Source: Neodontobutis hainanensis (lineage: Eukaryota; Chordata; Actinopteri; Gobiiformes; Odontobutidae). From it: a stretch of 64,000 bases of DNA. Shown piece after piece: positions 1 through 11,479 of the stretch. How positions within the stretch are numbered: the stretch's first letter is position 1; every line of letters begins with the position of its first letter. The stretch covers positions 623,001 to 687,000 of the forward strand of contig JALDNG010000092.1 of the NCBI GenBank assembly GCA_024349245.1. The letters are read 5' to 3'. A program made the position numbers and the translations under genes. Under the pieces are notes generated by a model that was given only the letters and a program-made list of their open reading frames with translations, was not told the origin of the DNA and searched no databases.

Positions 1-2961
1 TTTGCAGCTACACTGAAAGACTGAGTTTGGTGTTTACGTCTCTATTTCCAAAACTGCACATTTAAATCTCCTTTAGTAGAGTTAGACACGAACCTAAGCC
101 TCCAGCAGCGTACAATAATTAGGCTCCAATTTAGTTTTTCCACATTTTGTGATTGACTTGATGCTTTTATTAGAAGTGAAGCCATAAAAAGTGAGAGGGA
201 AATGACACGCAGCAAGGTCCCGAGGCTGGATTTAAACCGTGGACCCTGAAATTACACAGCACTGGCTCTAACATTAGCTCTAACATTAGCTCTGGCTGCT
301 CAGATCTTTGGTGGAAAACGCAGCGTGGATGTCACTGAAGGAGCATGATGATTGTGTTTAGGGCTCGTTGATGTGAAAAGTGCACGTCACAGATGGAGGA
401 GAAGACAGTGAGAGTCAAACCACAGCCAAACCAGGAGCTTATAATCCCTTGTAGAAAAGCTGTCTGCTTCTCACGACACTCTGTCCGGTTGTTAGCTTTA
501 TAGGAATTGGTCCACACAGGCTTTTTACTATTCAGCTCTTGCCTCTTTAGTAATGTCCACAATATGGCCTGTGGAAGATAAAAGACGTTCAGTTGGGCCA
601 CATTTCCTGAAGCGTGCCATTGCACAACCTGTCTAGCACATTTAATATTCACAACAGGCCCACAATGCACTTTATTCAAGAGAAGGCCTGAACAAACTGG
701 TTTCATTGTCTTTGTATTTGTGAAAGTTCCTCTTTAACGTCACATTTAAATGAGACACTAAGAATTTACCAAGGTTGGTTTGCTTTCACAAAAGCGACAG
801 AATATTCCGCTGAAAAGAAGGATCTTGCATCTGGCTTTAATATCCAGCACTACAGCATGTTAATAATTGCTAGCACTAAACTTTATAAAAAAAGAGAAAA
901 AAATACTATCTGCTGCACAATAATCTATAAACTACATTTATACAGTTATGAGACTGTTGTACTTTTCATTTTTCTCAAATGTTGTTCTAATTTTTTCATA
1001 ATGTTTTAAAAGCACTTGTGTCACATGACTCTGACATCTGACCAAGCTCCTTCAAAAGCACCCCTTTTTTAACACTAATTTACGGCTTTATTGTTTCCTT
1101 TACACTTTCCTTTACACATTTGTCCAAGACATAGTGACAAAGACAATCTTTGCCTGATGATAGTTTTCTGTAAGGAGGTAGTGTTGGCTGTATGTGTGTC
1201 CCTCCCTCGTCCTGCTGCAGGTTCAGGTCAGTGATTCTGACTTGTACTAAAAGTAGTCTTCTTCTGTGCACACTGCAGTTTTACTCAGTGAGACATAGTG
1301 GTATTGAAATCTACTGTCAGTTCTGCCCCAAACTACAGCTTGAGTAAATTTGACACCAAAAAGCTCACCCCCTGCCACACAATCACAAATGTGAGCAGTA
1401 GTTTGTACAGTTACTTGTTATGGCTTAAAATGTGTATCAAAATTGTACCATCTACTGTAAAACCCATTCACTTCCCATTACTGCCATTTCTTTTGGTAGA
1501 AATGCTGTTGAAGCAATGGTAACAGTTTAAATATTTTAGGTAACTGCTTAAAGTACAAGAAACAAAAATGTCATCCCAAAAAAACAAAAAACTAATGAAC
1601 TTTGTTGGCTTCATAATGCCTTTATACAGTGTCTGTAAGAGACCAATTCACTTTCTTAAAGTAAAGTGGTTCTGAATCTTTTTCCATCAATCCAACCTGA
1701 TCAGTTATAGCTGCTAAAATGGGGTGGGCCTTATACAGTGCTCAGTTTTTCTGACTGTTTTAATGTTTATCCAAAACCATTCAGAGGTAGTTCAGTCTGT
1801 GTCTTTTTGTTCCTCCTCCTGGAAATCAAACCAGAATCAACAAGGATCAGACTTTTACCATTCTCTGTACAGAAAAAAACAAAACAACAAAAAAATTATA
1901 CAACACAAGTTCATTTCTCTCCCAAGCCTCCGTCTGCTCCGCCGCTGTCTCTGCTGAGGCCTGTGGTGTTCCAGCTCAGGTGCTTTATCCCAGACGTCCT
2001 GCAGAAGCCCACAGTAATCCGTCACCATTCGCCTGAGAAAACCCATCTGTCCTGTGTTTGTGTGAGAGAAAAGGCTGTGTGTGTGTGTGTTCTCCGGTTA
2101 GCTTCATGAATCCCTGCTGGAGCTTATCAGGAGATATTTATGAGGAAAGGCCGGGGATCTGTTACTGCCGATGGAGGATGGATGGGATAGAGACAAAGAC
2201 AGAGGAAACTAAAGCACAGTGCTTTTACCAGTGCTATTCTTTTTTTAGTTTAAGTTACCTTGGGCAGAAGCTGGATTTCACAAAGTTACCAAAATCCATC
2301 TTGTCCTTCTGCATGTCCATTCCAATGACGTGGCATTTATGAGCATGTTTTAGATTTAGGTTGCTCTGATTGGATAAAATGACCTGGTGGCAGGTGGTTC
2401 ATCCAATCCCATCCAGGTTTCCATCTAAAGAACCTGACTTTTGGGAAAGATCTCCACAGTCAGGTTAAAGATTATGAAAATACAGCATGTCCCATAAAAT
2501 TATAAATAACAGTGTAATCTACAAAACAACTAACAATAAATGTTTGGTGGATGTATTTTGGTGTTTAATAAAAAAAAACTAATTTAAGAATAGTATAGCT
2601 AGTGTTGAAGGTAGGATATGTTTTGTCTCTTTTTCAGGGGACTTTGTCAATCCTAAAGAAAACTGGTCAGAGCTGAGTTTATTTATTATTTCCTCAGAGG
2701 GAGAGGTTTAACCAAGTGTTTGATGTAGTTTTCAAAGCTGGTTCTATTGTCAGTTCTGATTCTGCCTCGAGTCATTTGCTCTCACTCACTTTCCTTCCAG
2801 CTCTGAACGCTGCCTATAACCTCATTATGTTGGTTTAGAGTAATTAATTTTAAGACCCTTTTAATAATCTCTAAACAAAGATTATTTTAAGTTTAATGTG
2901 TGGAGATTTGACTTGAGTACAATCTTTGTTGGTTTCCTGATACAGTCAAAAAACACTAAAG
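1..2961. other. Non-coding stretch, no gene recognised
   Basis: No exon with paired splice sites, conserved domain or RNA gene could be supported here on either strand. The open frames are short (under about 125 codons), overlap one another and contain low-complexity runs such as poly-A and a short TG run near 2,077-2,090. The base composition and simple runs are those of vertebrate intergenic or intronic DNA. Confidence 0.6.
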
Positions 2962-3135
2962 TACGGTGGCCGTCAAGTGCAAACAAAATAACAAAACCAA
3001 CAACTTTATCTTGATTGAAAGATGTCTTGTCCATTCAGCTATTCTATCTGCAAACAATACCTACCTTTTCCAGTTTGTCTGAATTGTTGTTGTGTTTTGG
3101 TTTTGTTATTTTGTTTGCACTTCACAGCCATCGTA
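2962..3135. mobile_element. Short inverted-repeat element (MITE-like)
   Basis: The two ends are inverted copies of each other over about 38 bp. The left end begins TACGGTGGCCGTCAAGTGC and the right end, read on the minus strand, begins TACGATGGCTGTGAAGTGC. Both continue into the same AAACAAAATAACAAAACC run. The element is about 174 bp with no coding capacity, the form expected of a non-autonomous DNA transposon. The superfamily cannot be assigned from the ends alone. Confidence 0.55.
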
Positions 3136-5714
3136 CCCAAGCCTCTGTGATAATGATTTCAAGTTTACATTTAATAACTGTATCAGTACACTCCACATGT
3201 TGGTTTGGTCTTTGGTCTTCACTTGGTGAGTTTGTGTCATTCATTCAGAGAGGAACAATGATGCTGGTCATTAAACTGGATTTGAGTTTAGTGTATTTTC
3301 ATGTTATTGCCATGTTATTCTCCGTCCTGGCAATGCTGCCTTTTTACATGAATGCACTCTCAGCGTCACAGAGAAACACAGGGATAGCTGTTAACACCTT
3401 TTATAATCACATAGATCCAGACAAAGATTGTTGTTTTTGTCTGAACGGTAAAGGAGACATAACTGAGGTAGATTTAATTAAATTAAATTCAATTGGACTC
3501 AAAGAACAGAGCCATGGTATCTTTTAAGAATGCTTTGTCCTGTTATTATCTCGTCCTACTTGTTTTCTTATTATGTTGTCCCCTTTTTCTATGTCTCCTC
3601 AAGTTTCCTCTACCAGCTCAAGTCAAAAGCCACAACACAGAAACCTAAATTTCAATTATAGAGCAGGTCTGTCCACTGAACAGAACCAGAACTCCATCAG
3701 ACACACCCAGAGATAACCACCCACTCCACTGCCACTTTATTTACCATGCTCCTCTCTAACTGACTTTTATAGCTCATATAAATTTGAATTTGTAAATCCA
3801 GACTGAGTTTACACCATTCTTAGTTTATTGTATATTTGGCTATAGACATAGAATTACATTACAACCCAGTGTCTCGTTTTTCTCGCTCTTCTGTGCTTTT
3901 ACACCTTCCTCCTACAACCAGCTTGTTTTAGAGGCTGTGTGGATGTGGTTGCCGTGGCGACGGAAGAAAGGCTGCTATCCCTGTTTTTGGCCGAGATCCC
4001 CCCTAAAGATTTGACTCTGAATCACATTAGAGCGACTCCGGCTGTGTTTTGTCCCACTCTGTGAATAAATTAGAGGCGACTGGAGACGATAGGTGTCACC
4101 TCCCGCCCCCGTAATGCCTCGCTCACTCGCAAACAGACCAAAAAAAAGAAAAAAAGAGCACTGTTTATCCACGCAGCGCTGAAAAGACTTCATTAAACTG
4201 TGCGTGTGTCATCTCCTCCAACACAGCGACAACAGGAGGCCTTTCATTTGAAGCAGACACATTTACAAATATGGAGTAATAATGCTTCCATGTGGGCAAA
4301 GGGCAAAAAGAGGAGTTGTTTTTTCTCTATGCATTTAATTGCTGTTGATACACTTTCAATGTTGTGACACGGTGAATAAAGTATTGTGTTGTTTTGGTCC
4401 AAACCCATTAAGAAGCAATTTTCTTGGTGCTTTTTCAAGGAATAAAAGAGTGAGTTACAAAGCGATTATAAAAGAGACAATACAAAGAGGGATATAAAGT
4501 TACTGTGGTTTGAAACTCCTAATGAACAAGATAGCATTAGCAGTCTCAAAATGTGCTTTACTTTCCACTTTAGCAAATGTACTTTCACTGCCATTGGCTT
4601 TGTCTTGTAAAGATGGAGAATTCAGTTGCAGTGGTTACAATAACTTACTTGTTAGCTCAAAAATATAGCTTCTTTCTCTCATGTTGATGTTTTTGGACAG
4701 GAGGTCAGCAGAATCATGTCTATCTCACTGACGCAGCGTCCTCAGCTGGACAGAAACCTCCTGTAACTTTCCTGTCGCGGGACGAGGACTTATGGGCTAA
4801 AACCGAAATCGGTTATAAGATAGCTCCTGATTCCTGTTCCTAACCACTGTTCCTTACTCTCTGTGAGCTACATCATGGGCTCAACAGTGAGACACTAGGA
4901 GGTTCATTATTGATGAAGGAATGGATCTTCAGTAGTGTTTCCACACAAAGACCTGGTCTGGTCCTGGTCTGGCTAAATTATCCACCATAGCTACGTCATT
5001 TCCATTTATTAGTTAGCGTTAATGACACATGGTGAATGCCGTTGTGGATTTATGCAAATGAGAATGAAATACATGCGTGTCTTTTCAAAGAAGTTAGGCC
5101 ATTTCCTGAGCTTATAACCAGTTTCAGATTTAGCCATGTTCTTTCTGAATAGTCTTTACTTGTAACAATCCTTGTACTGACAGTCCTGAGTATGGCTTAC
5201 TCTGGATTAACAAACATATGCTGATTAATGTGCATTAATGCCAGACTCATTAAACACAGTGAAAATACCAACATCAAACAGAGGCTATTATTGTGCAACA
5301 GCATGTTCCTCTCAGTGAAGCGTAACTCCAGCTATTTCCTGCTCCACACTCTCCTCAGATCCATCACTTATCGATCCACAGCTGCTCACGTCAACCGTCG
5401 GCTGCAGATCCCAATAACAGAGCCTTCCCTCTCCTCTCCCAGGCTTCTCTGTTTATCTCACAGTCCAGCGCCTCTCTCTTCCGCTCCATCACACAGGGCC
5501 ATAATCTCTTCTGTCTATTTTAGGACGACCCATAATCCTCAACAAAAAACAGACCATAATTTAGCCACAGTGAAGGTATTTGGCTGCACAGAGACAGACA
5601 CAACTTACACATGACTCTATTTTACTTTGTCTTTGAGCCTAATGATTTTCTGTCTTGTGTTTGCACCTTTTTAGAAAAAAAAACGCTTTAAAAAACTGCT
5701 TTAAAATAATCTTC

Positions 5715-5867
5715 ATGGCTCAAAGAAGAGGGTCATATTTGTTGTTGGTTCTGGGCGTCGTCTTGTTTTTTGCGTGTCCTTTTGCAGCTGCAGCTGAGGG
5801 CAGTGTGTCCAGTAAGGCTTTTCCAAAGCGGTCGCTGGAGGCAAACCAAGAAGACAAAAATGCGTAA
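5715..5867 (+). CDS. Possible signal-peptide exon or small secreted ORF (copy 1)
   Basis: A 50-codon frame starts at ATG 5,715 and ends at TAA. It has a basic start (MAQRRG), a hydrophobic core of about 20 residues (LLLVLGVVLFF then ACPFAAAA) and a small-residue cleavage region (AAAA-EGS), so it reads like a secretory signal peptide. A dibasic KR pair follows at about residue 39. Upstream is an acceptor-like pyrimidine run ending in TTTTTAG (about 5,665-5,674). A donor-like GTAAGG lies inside the frame near 5,811. It could be a first coding exon of a secreted protein or a chance frame. I do not recognise the protein and found no partner exon. Confidence 0.25.
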   Translation: MAQRRGSYLLLVLGVVLFFACPFAAAAEGSVSSKAFPKRSLEANQEDKNA

Positions 5868-6519
5868 ACACAGCTTTTGTAAATACACATGGTTCCTTTG
5901 TGGAAGTGGGATAATGAAGATGAGTCAGAACAGTTAATAGCAACGCAATGAACTGTGTGGGAGAGCGTTTGTCCGCTGAAAAAAGGCGGCTGTAGTGAAT
6001 CTCAAGAAAGAAACTAGAACTGTAAAGGTACTTTACAGGTTACTGTACAGTAAAGGTTAGGTTACTTAGGTGAAAGTTATTGATATTAAAGAGGAATAAA
6101 GTGTGTCCGCAGAGGATATTTTGCAGTCTGATGTACTACTGAAGGTTGCTTTCCCATTCAAAGAAGAACCTTAATAATGGAAAGTATGTGATTTTTTTTT
6201 CTTGTATTTGAAGGAAACTGTTTTTGTAGTAAGGCAAAGATTATTGCAGGATCACATCTATCTGACACCTTAGTGCAAAGGTGTATTTAGTTTTAGTATT
6301 GTACAGTGGTTACTTGGTCCACATTTACTTACTTTTAATAAAATAAAAACAGGAATGATCACTGTTCTGTTGTTGGGAGGTGGGTTGGAGACCTGTACTA
6401 TATATATAACAAAAAAGGTAGGTATTAATAATAATTTTCTTTTGTTGCCACTGCTGACAGAGATATGGCAGCCAAACTGTGCCTATGGCCTCTGACCTCC
6501 ACCATACACACTCACACAT

Positions 6520-6600
6520 ACACACAGCAGTGCCACAGACACTGGAGGCAGGCTGGGTTATAAGTCTTGCCCAAGGTTATTGGATGACTGCGGGTAATGA
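6520..6600. repeat. Fragment of SINE body
   Basis: The words CACTGGAGGCAGG and CTTGCCCAAGG match the body of the tRNA-headed SINEs near 34.5 kb and 60.2 kb. No tRNA-like head or tail is left. The same scrap is present in the duplicated block at about 16,710-16,790. Confidence 0.4.
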
Positions 6601-7429
6601 AGCAATAACTGGTAGTATTTCATATTGTCAGAAGGTCACAGAATTGCTAATAATGACAACAGGTAGAAATTGACCACATGGGCTAAGCCACTCCCTCTCA
6701 CCTACTATGAAAATGGTTACATTTATAATTTTCATATTAAGAACTGATATAACATAGTGCTATTTAACGCTGCACGATATTGGGAAAATATGCGATATCG
6801 TTGTTGAATATTCCGATAACGATATTTCTTGCAATATCACATTTCCCTTGAGAAATTCTAGATTTATTAGCTATTTTAAAATTTTTAATGTAACGATCAG
6901 CCTAAAATAAAGAGGTAATAGATAATCTTCTGATCTAATTAAATGCACTGTGAACAAAGGCTTTTTTTCCTTTTTATTTAACTGTCAAGCTCAAATGTTT
7001 GGCACATTTTTTATTAAAAAAGAGCGTTGAGGCAACAGTTTTTTTCAGCCCAGAGGTTTTATTTTGGGCAAAGTACAGAGGAACAGTGGCTTTACTTTTG
7101 AGAGAGTTTGGAGGAGACATGACAGAAACAAGATTACATCATCCATTCAGCATTAGCACTAAAAAGTTGTCGATGAGTGCTTTACTTGAAATCTTTAAAT
7201 GGCATCCTTCTGCTTTAACCATTTATTTTTTGTTGATTTACTTATAGAGTGTCTGACTACAAATAAAGTAAGATACATTTAAGTTTTTAGACAGATACAA
7301 AACATGAAAATTTATGATGCATTAAAAATATATTTGGATGCAATGATCGCCTCTCATAATATGTTCAGTTTTAATTGTGTACTCAATGTGTGGTTAATTT
7401 CTAAGATCCTCAAAAATAGCACACCTCCA

Positions 7430-7925
7430 CCTATGAAGTGATTATTTTACAGCTCTGCTCAGAACAGACATCCAGGTCCACGAGTGGAAATGACTGCAGA
7501 TTACCCAAAAGAAGCTCTGCCTTCTCATTCAAAGTCCTTAAAGAATGGAACAATCTCCCAGATAATCTGAAACTGATCTGTCCTGAGGGACTTCTCTCAT
7601 AATGTTAGAAAAGGATTATTAGAATAGTAATTTTGTCAGCACTGATTATGTTTTTGGGAGTTAGTAATGTTTGGACTGTACCAATTTTAGCAGGACGAAG
7701 GTCATGTATAGTGTGATTAGCTTAGGTTTGAGTGTGAATGTTGATGGGTTGTAAATAGATAAGAGGTTGTAAATAATGATGTTTGGTTGTATTTTTTGTG
7801 TTATCTGCCCAGGGACTGCAGATGGAAATTAGCTTTAGCTAAATCTGGTGTAAAGCATCTTTTCTTTTGTTAAGATTAATGTATTTGCACATGGTCCATG
7901 TCAAATAAATAATAAACTAAACTAA
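7430..7925 (+). mobile_element. LINE 3' end fragment (L2-like)
   Basis: A degenerate plus-strand frame near 7,530-7,600 reads SFKVLKEWNNLPDNLKL. This is the C-terminal signature (W-N-N/S-L-P) of L2-type non-LTR retrotransposon reverse transcriptases in fish. It is followed by a 3' UTR-like stretch with GCCCAGGGACTGCAGATGG and an A-rich AATAAATAATAAAC end near 7,905-7,920. Only the last few dozen codons and the tail are present, as expected for a 5'-truncated, dead copy. Confidence 0.7.
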
Positions 7926-9078
7926 ATTATCCGGATGCGCAGCACAAAACGTTTCTTAAAAGCTAAATGAGCTGCTGTCCTCTTTGGTTCAGGTTGTTGT
8001 TAATGATCCCTCTCATTAACGCCTCTGTTTCACCTTCACCGAGCAGCGTTTCCTGCAGGTGTAAACGAGCGGAAAGCCACTGATGTGAAATGAAATAAAA
8101 CTCTCACAGCAGGTTCCAAACGGGACCAGAGCCTTCACACTTATCAGCAGTAAGTCATTAACTCCTCACACAGTTTATGGCTCATAACTAAGTGCAAATT
8201 AAATATGATACTAATAATATGATTAAACAATAGAGCAGTGACTGGGTTCACTTGATTTTATTAAGGGCCAAACTAATGACTCGACTAGAGCTGATAAATG
8301 ATTCTTATCAACAGAGGGAACTCTGCTCAGATTTGTCAGTGTCTGAACTTAGACTCTATATAACGCTCTATTTAGTCATTCCTTTCCATTCTGTTTGTGT
8401 CCTAATGCCAAACCTACTGTGCTCAAAGTTTCCCACCATACAGTGCAGTGAGCGGTGAGTCCTGGACACAGAATAGACCTATATGCTCGGCAGTTTGTCA
8501 CAACATACGCCACCGTTTTAATTAAATACAAGAGTCAAGTAAACCCGTAAACTATCTGTGGCAAAAACTGAGACTCTTTTAACACCATTTAACTTGCAAA
8601 AGAAAGATTAGATTTAATCATAGCCGTGGAAACTCGACACTTTCTGATTAAGGGAGCTTTCACACCTGCACTGTTAGGTCTTGTCTTTCCCGTGTGGTTA
8701 GTTCAGAGCAAATGCAGGAAGTCACGGCCGATAAAACACATGAAAAACTGCAAATGGAGGGAAACGGTAAAAAGCAGACATTGGTCAAGTTTAAAAACAC
8801 ATAAAACAAATAGATTACATTGTATTCCATTTTGCATGGCTCTATTTTTCTTGCTTTTCTACACAGACGCCTCCTGTGAAGCCTATCATTTCCTAAAGAG
8901 CATTATATTGATTTTAATCATGTCTTAAACAGTGCATTTGAAGTTTCATTTGTTTGTAATTCTATATTAATAATAAAATGTCTCTATAGGCCCTACTCCA
9001 GTCTGATTATTGTATTTCTCCATAATCTCCAACTGTAAAATGATCCTTTGCAGTAAAAGCCGTCTACAGTGAACACAG
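7926..9078. other. Non-coding stretch between LINE remnant and LTR element
   Basis: No gene, splice-paired exon or recognisable repeat was identified. It is the left flank of the LTR element. The bases just before the LTR (AACACAG, ending at 9,078) would contain the target-site duplication, but the matching right flank is missing because the array is truncated at 25,249. Confidence 0.5.
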
Positions 9079-9449
9079 TGTTATAGGAATATTTTATATC
9101 CATATATTTAACCAGAGAGACACGGAGACCGATTATAATTTAACAAGCAATGGTCATGTTTTAATCCTTGCAAGGATGAGCAAAGAGACACACAGTACAA
9201 GGGTACAGTGACAGGTTTGCTTAAAGATGTAAACATAACATGGGATTATATACAACACAGTGACGTCCCTAGTGAGAGGCGTTCACAATGGTCCAGGAGA
9301 AAGAGTCCCGTGACAAGCCATGTCTCAGTCTTGTTATGTCTACTTCCTGCTTGGATTAGAGCGAAGGACATGACATGAATTTGACATGACCTGAGGAGAA
9401 CCACAAGCCCCCAGTAACTCTAAACATAAGAATTAAAATTATTATAACA
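9079..9449 (-). mobile_element. LTR of retrovirus-like element (left LTR; 3' LTR of the minus-strand element)
   Basis: This 371-bp LTR appears identical to 22,050-22,420. On the minus strand it begins TGTTATA and ends TATAACA, a 7-bp inverted repeat with TG...CA termini. Reading the minus strand, a TATATAAT box lies at 9,252-9,245 and an ATTAAA polyadenylation-type signal at 9,165-9,160, giving a plausible U3-R-U5 order. A polypurine tract (minus strand AAAGAGGGGGG) abuts it at 9,450-9,462. Identical LTRs are the usual mark of recent insertion or recent LTR-LTR exchange. Confidence 0.92.
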
Positions 9450-9462
9450 TTCCCCCCTCTTT
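9450..9462 (-). other. Polypurine tract next to left LTR
   Basis: On the minus strand the sequence reads TAAAGAGGGGGGAA directly before the LTR start TGTTATA. This is the position and composition of a retroviral plus-strand primer. Confidence 0.85.
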
Positions 9463-11479
9463 ATGCTGATAATAATTAGCATAAACAATCTACTAGCTTG
9501 AGTGTGAGTTGTTTACTTTTGACAAAGCGAAAACCCAGCAGGGCATCTGACCTAGCCTAAGTACACTTGACCATTTGACCTAACGCTGGGAAAAAGTCTT
9601 TGTCCACCCCTTGCCCCAGGGCGGCGTCAACACACAAACATCAAGCATTAACTTATGTAATCACTTCAACTGCATCTCAAACACATTTCAAATCAAAGAC
9701 AAAAATGATTGTACAGGATATGTTTACAATCAAATGGGACTCCACAGAGTCATGCACTGATTCTTCAAAATCAATTTCTTAAAAGTCCATAAATCAAAAC
9801 ACAGTGTCACTCCAAAAGCGTAGAAAAATATGCCAGAGTTTAAGCTGGTCGGCCCATCAGACATTAAGCTGGTCGCCCCATCGGACTCAAGATCTCTGGC
9901 CTGTCCTTCAATGAACCATACGGCCCTTAGGACTGTAGTATGATCCGTCCTGGAGCTGTTGTCCCGTTGGTGAACATGCAAACGTTAACGTCCCTCAGAT
10001 ATTAAAGTGTTCATCTGAGCTCAAAGCCTCGACCACAGTCGCTGGGCAGGTGCATGTCCAGGAATGTTGACCCAATGGCCACATCCATCAATCTCACCAA
10101 CAAGCTCCGGATACATGGAAATCAACACAAACAAAAGTTATCAGACATGGAAGACATGAAAGTACATCTCAACACATAATTAAAGTCTCAGTCACTTTCA
10201 AAATATTTTGTATCTATTTTTTAAAACCATGTCAAAATCACTTACTCTATTCCAGAATCCTCTGCCAATCCTTCTGCAGAGTGTGAGGCTCTTTCTCAAA
10301 GGCTTTAGTTATGCTGTTAACTAGACCTGTGTTACCTTGGATGACATCCTGTTGTAGATCTCACCTTTTCAGCTCATAGCATCTCAGGCATCTCTTGTCC
10401 AATTCATAAACCTTTGTTGGTTATAACTCTAATTAATTTAATTCCACATTTGCATAAATTCAATTCTAATTTAATTTTAGCCTTAAATTCATTAAGGACA
10501 CCTTGAAGGACCCCCCTCTTGTCGATGTAAATCTCAAATAAACCTGATGGAACTTCTGTTTGGTTCCTAAGGTGTGAGTTTCTACTCACAATGTTCTCGT
10601 CACATTGTATGTGCACAAATAAACCAGGATCCTTTATGTTTCCGGTCAGCATGCAATGCTGGTCTAATGGTCTTACTTCCACAAAACCTCCAGACTTCTG
10701 CTTTGCACTGCACCTGTCCCTGATCTCAGTTTGTCAGGTTCAGAGTGATGTTACAGGACGTCCTGTCACTGGCCCTGCTCACAGGTGTACTCCAGGTGTA
10801 AACCAAGATGACTATAAGTTCAAAGAACCATGTTAATATTAGCTCTTACTGGTGGCTATATTAATTGTCAAATCCTCTTTTCTAAGCCGGTACCTTCTGT
10901 GGTTGGCTTCCATCAAAACAAAATACAAACAAACAAATCAAACGTTCTCTGACATTTTTTAGACCCATAGAAAGTGCCCTTCAGGCTTTCGTCAAACGAA
11001 ACCATACAAGCTCTTAAAATGATCAAACCATAAAAATGAAACACAGATAAACCCTGTTTCCACAAATATGTTCTGCTGGAAATCTAATTTAATCTGAAAG
11101 GTTCAATCAGACCAAACAGTGTTTCTCCAGAACGGTCCTTCATGTCAACTTTCTTTCTTTCTTTATTTTTATTTAAACTCTTTAACTGTATTAGCACATC
11201 CCTACATTACTCTTTTACACGCATCACCTCTTCACTTTAATACAGTTTAAATCTTCTTCTCCCTCTCTTTTTTGAGACCTGGGAAACCCATGGCTCAAAA
11301 CAAAAATAAAAAAATAAAAATAAAAATAATAAACATAAAATCATAAAATGAAAGGCCAGTGCCATTGATCATTTTAAAATTTCAGTCTATCAATTATCGT
11401 TTCTAATTATTTGTCTTCTTTATGTTTTCCAAATAGCATCACTGTTGTTTCTGTTATATTTAAAACTTACTTTTGTTTC

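Larger units (their letters stand above)
4015..7376. repeat. Segmental duplication, copy 1 (host block A)
   Basis: This 3.36-kb block recurs almost unchanged at 14,213-17,565. The differences I noticed are small indels, mostly in homopolymers (near 5,545, 5,672, 6,190 and 6,690), and I saw no clear base substitution. The block begins at the 15-mer CTCTGAATCACATTA and ends at the 14-mer GTTCAGTTTTAATT. Both short words also occur in the neighbouring retroviral element and form the junctions of the second copy. The block is ordinary AT-rich fish DNA. It holds a SINE-body scrap near 6,520-6,600, a dispersed-repeat scrap rich in GATAT words near 6,765-6,850, and one small signal-peptide-like open frame. 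Confidence 0.9.

Noticed and set aside
3015..3527. 170-codon plus-strand frame
   Set aside because: It overlaps the inverted-repeat element at its start and has no recognisable domain. The hydrophobic content reflects T-rich DNA, and there is no splice or conservation evidence.
10404..10682. 92-codon minus-strand frame inside the LTR element as a retroviral protein
   Set aside because: It has no gag, pol or env motif that I can recognise and is short. Its repetition at 23,375-23,653 only reflects the repeated interior.
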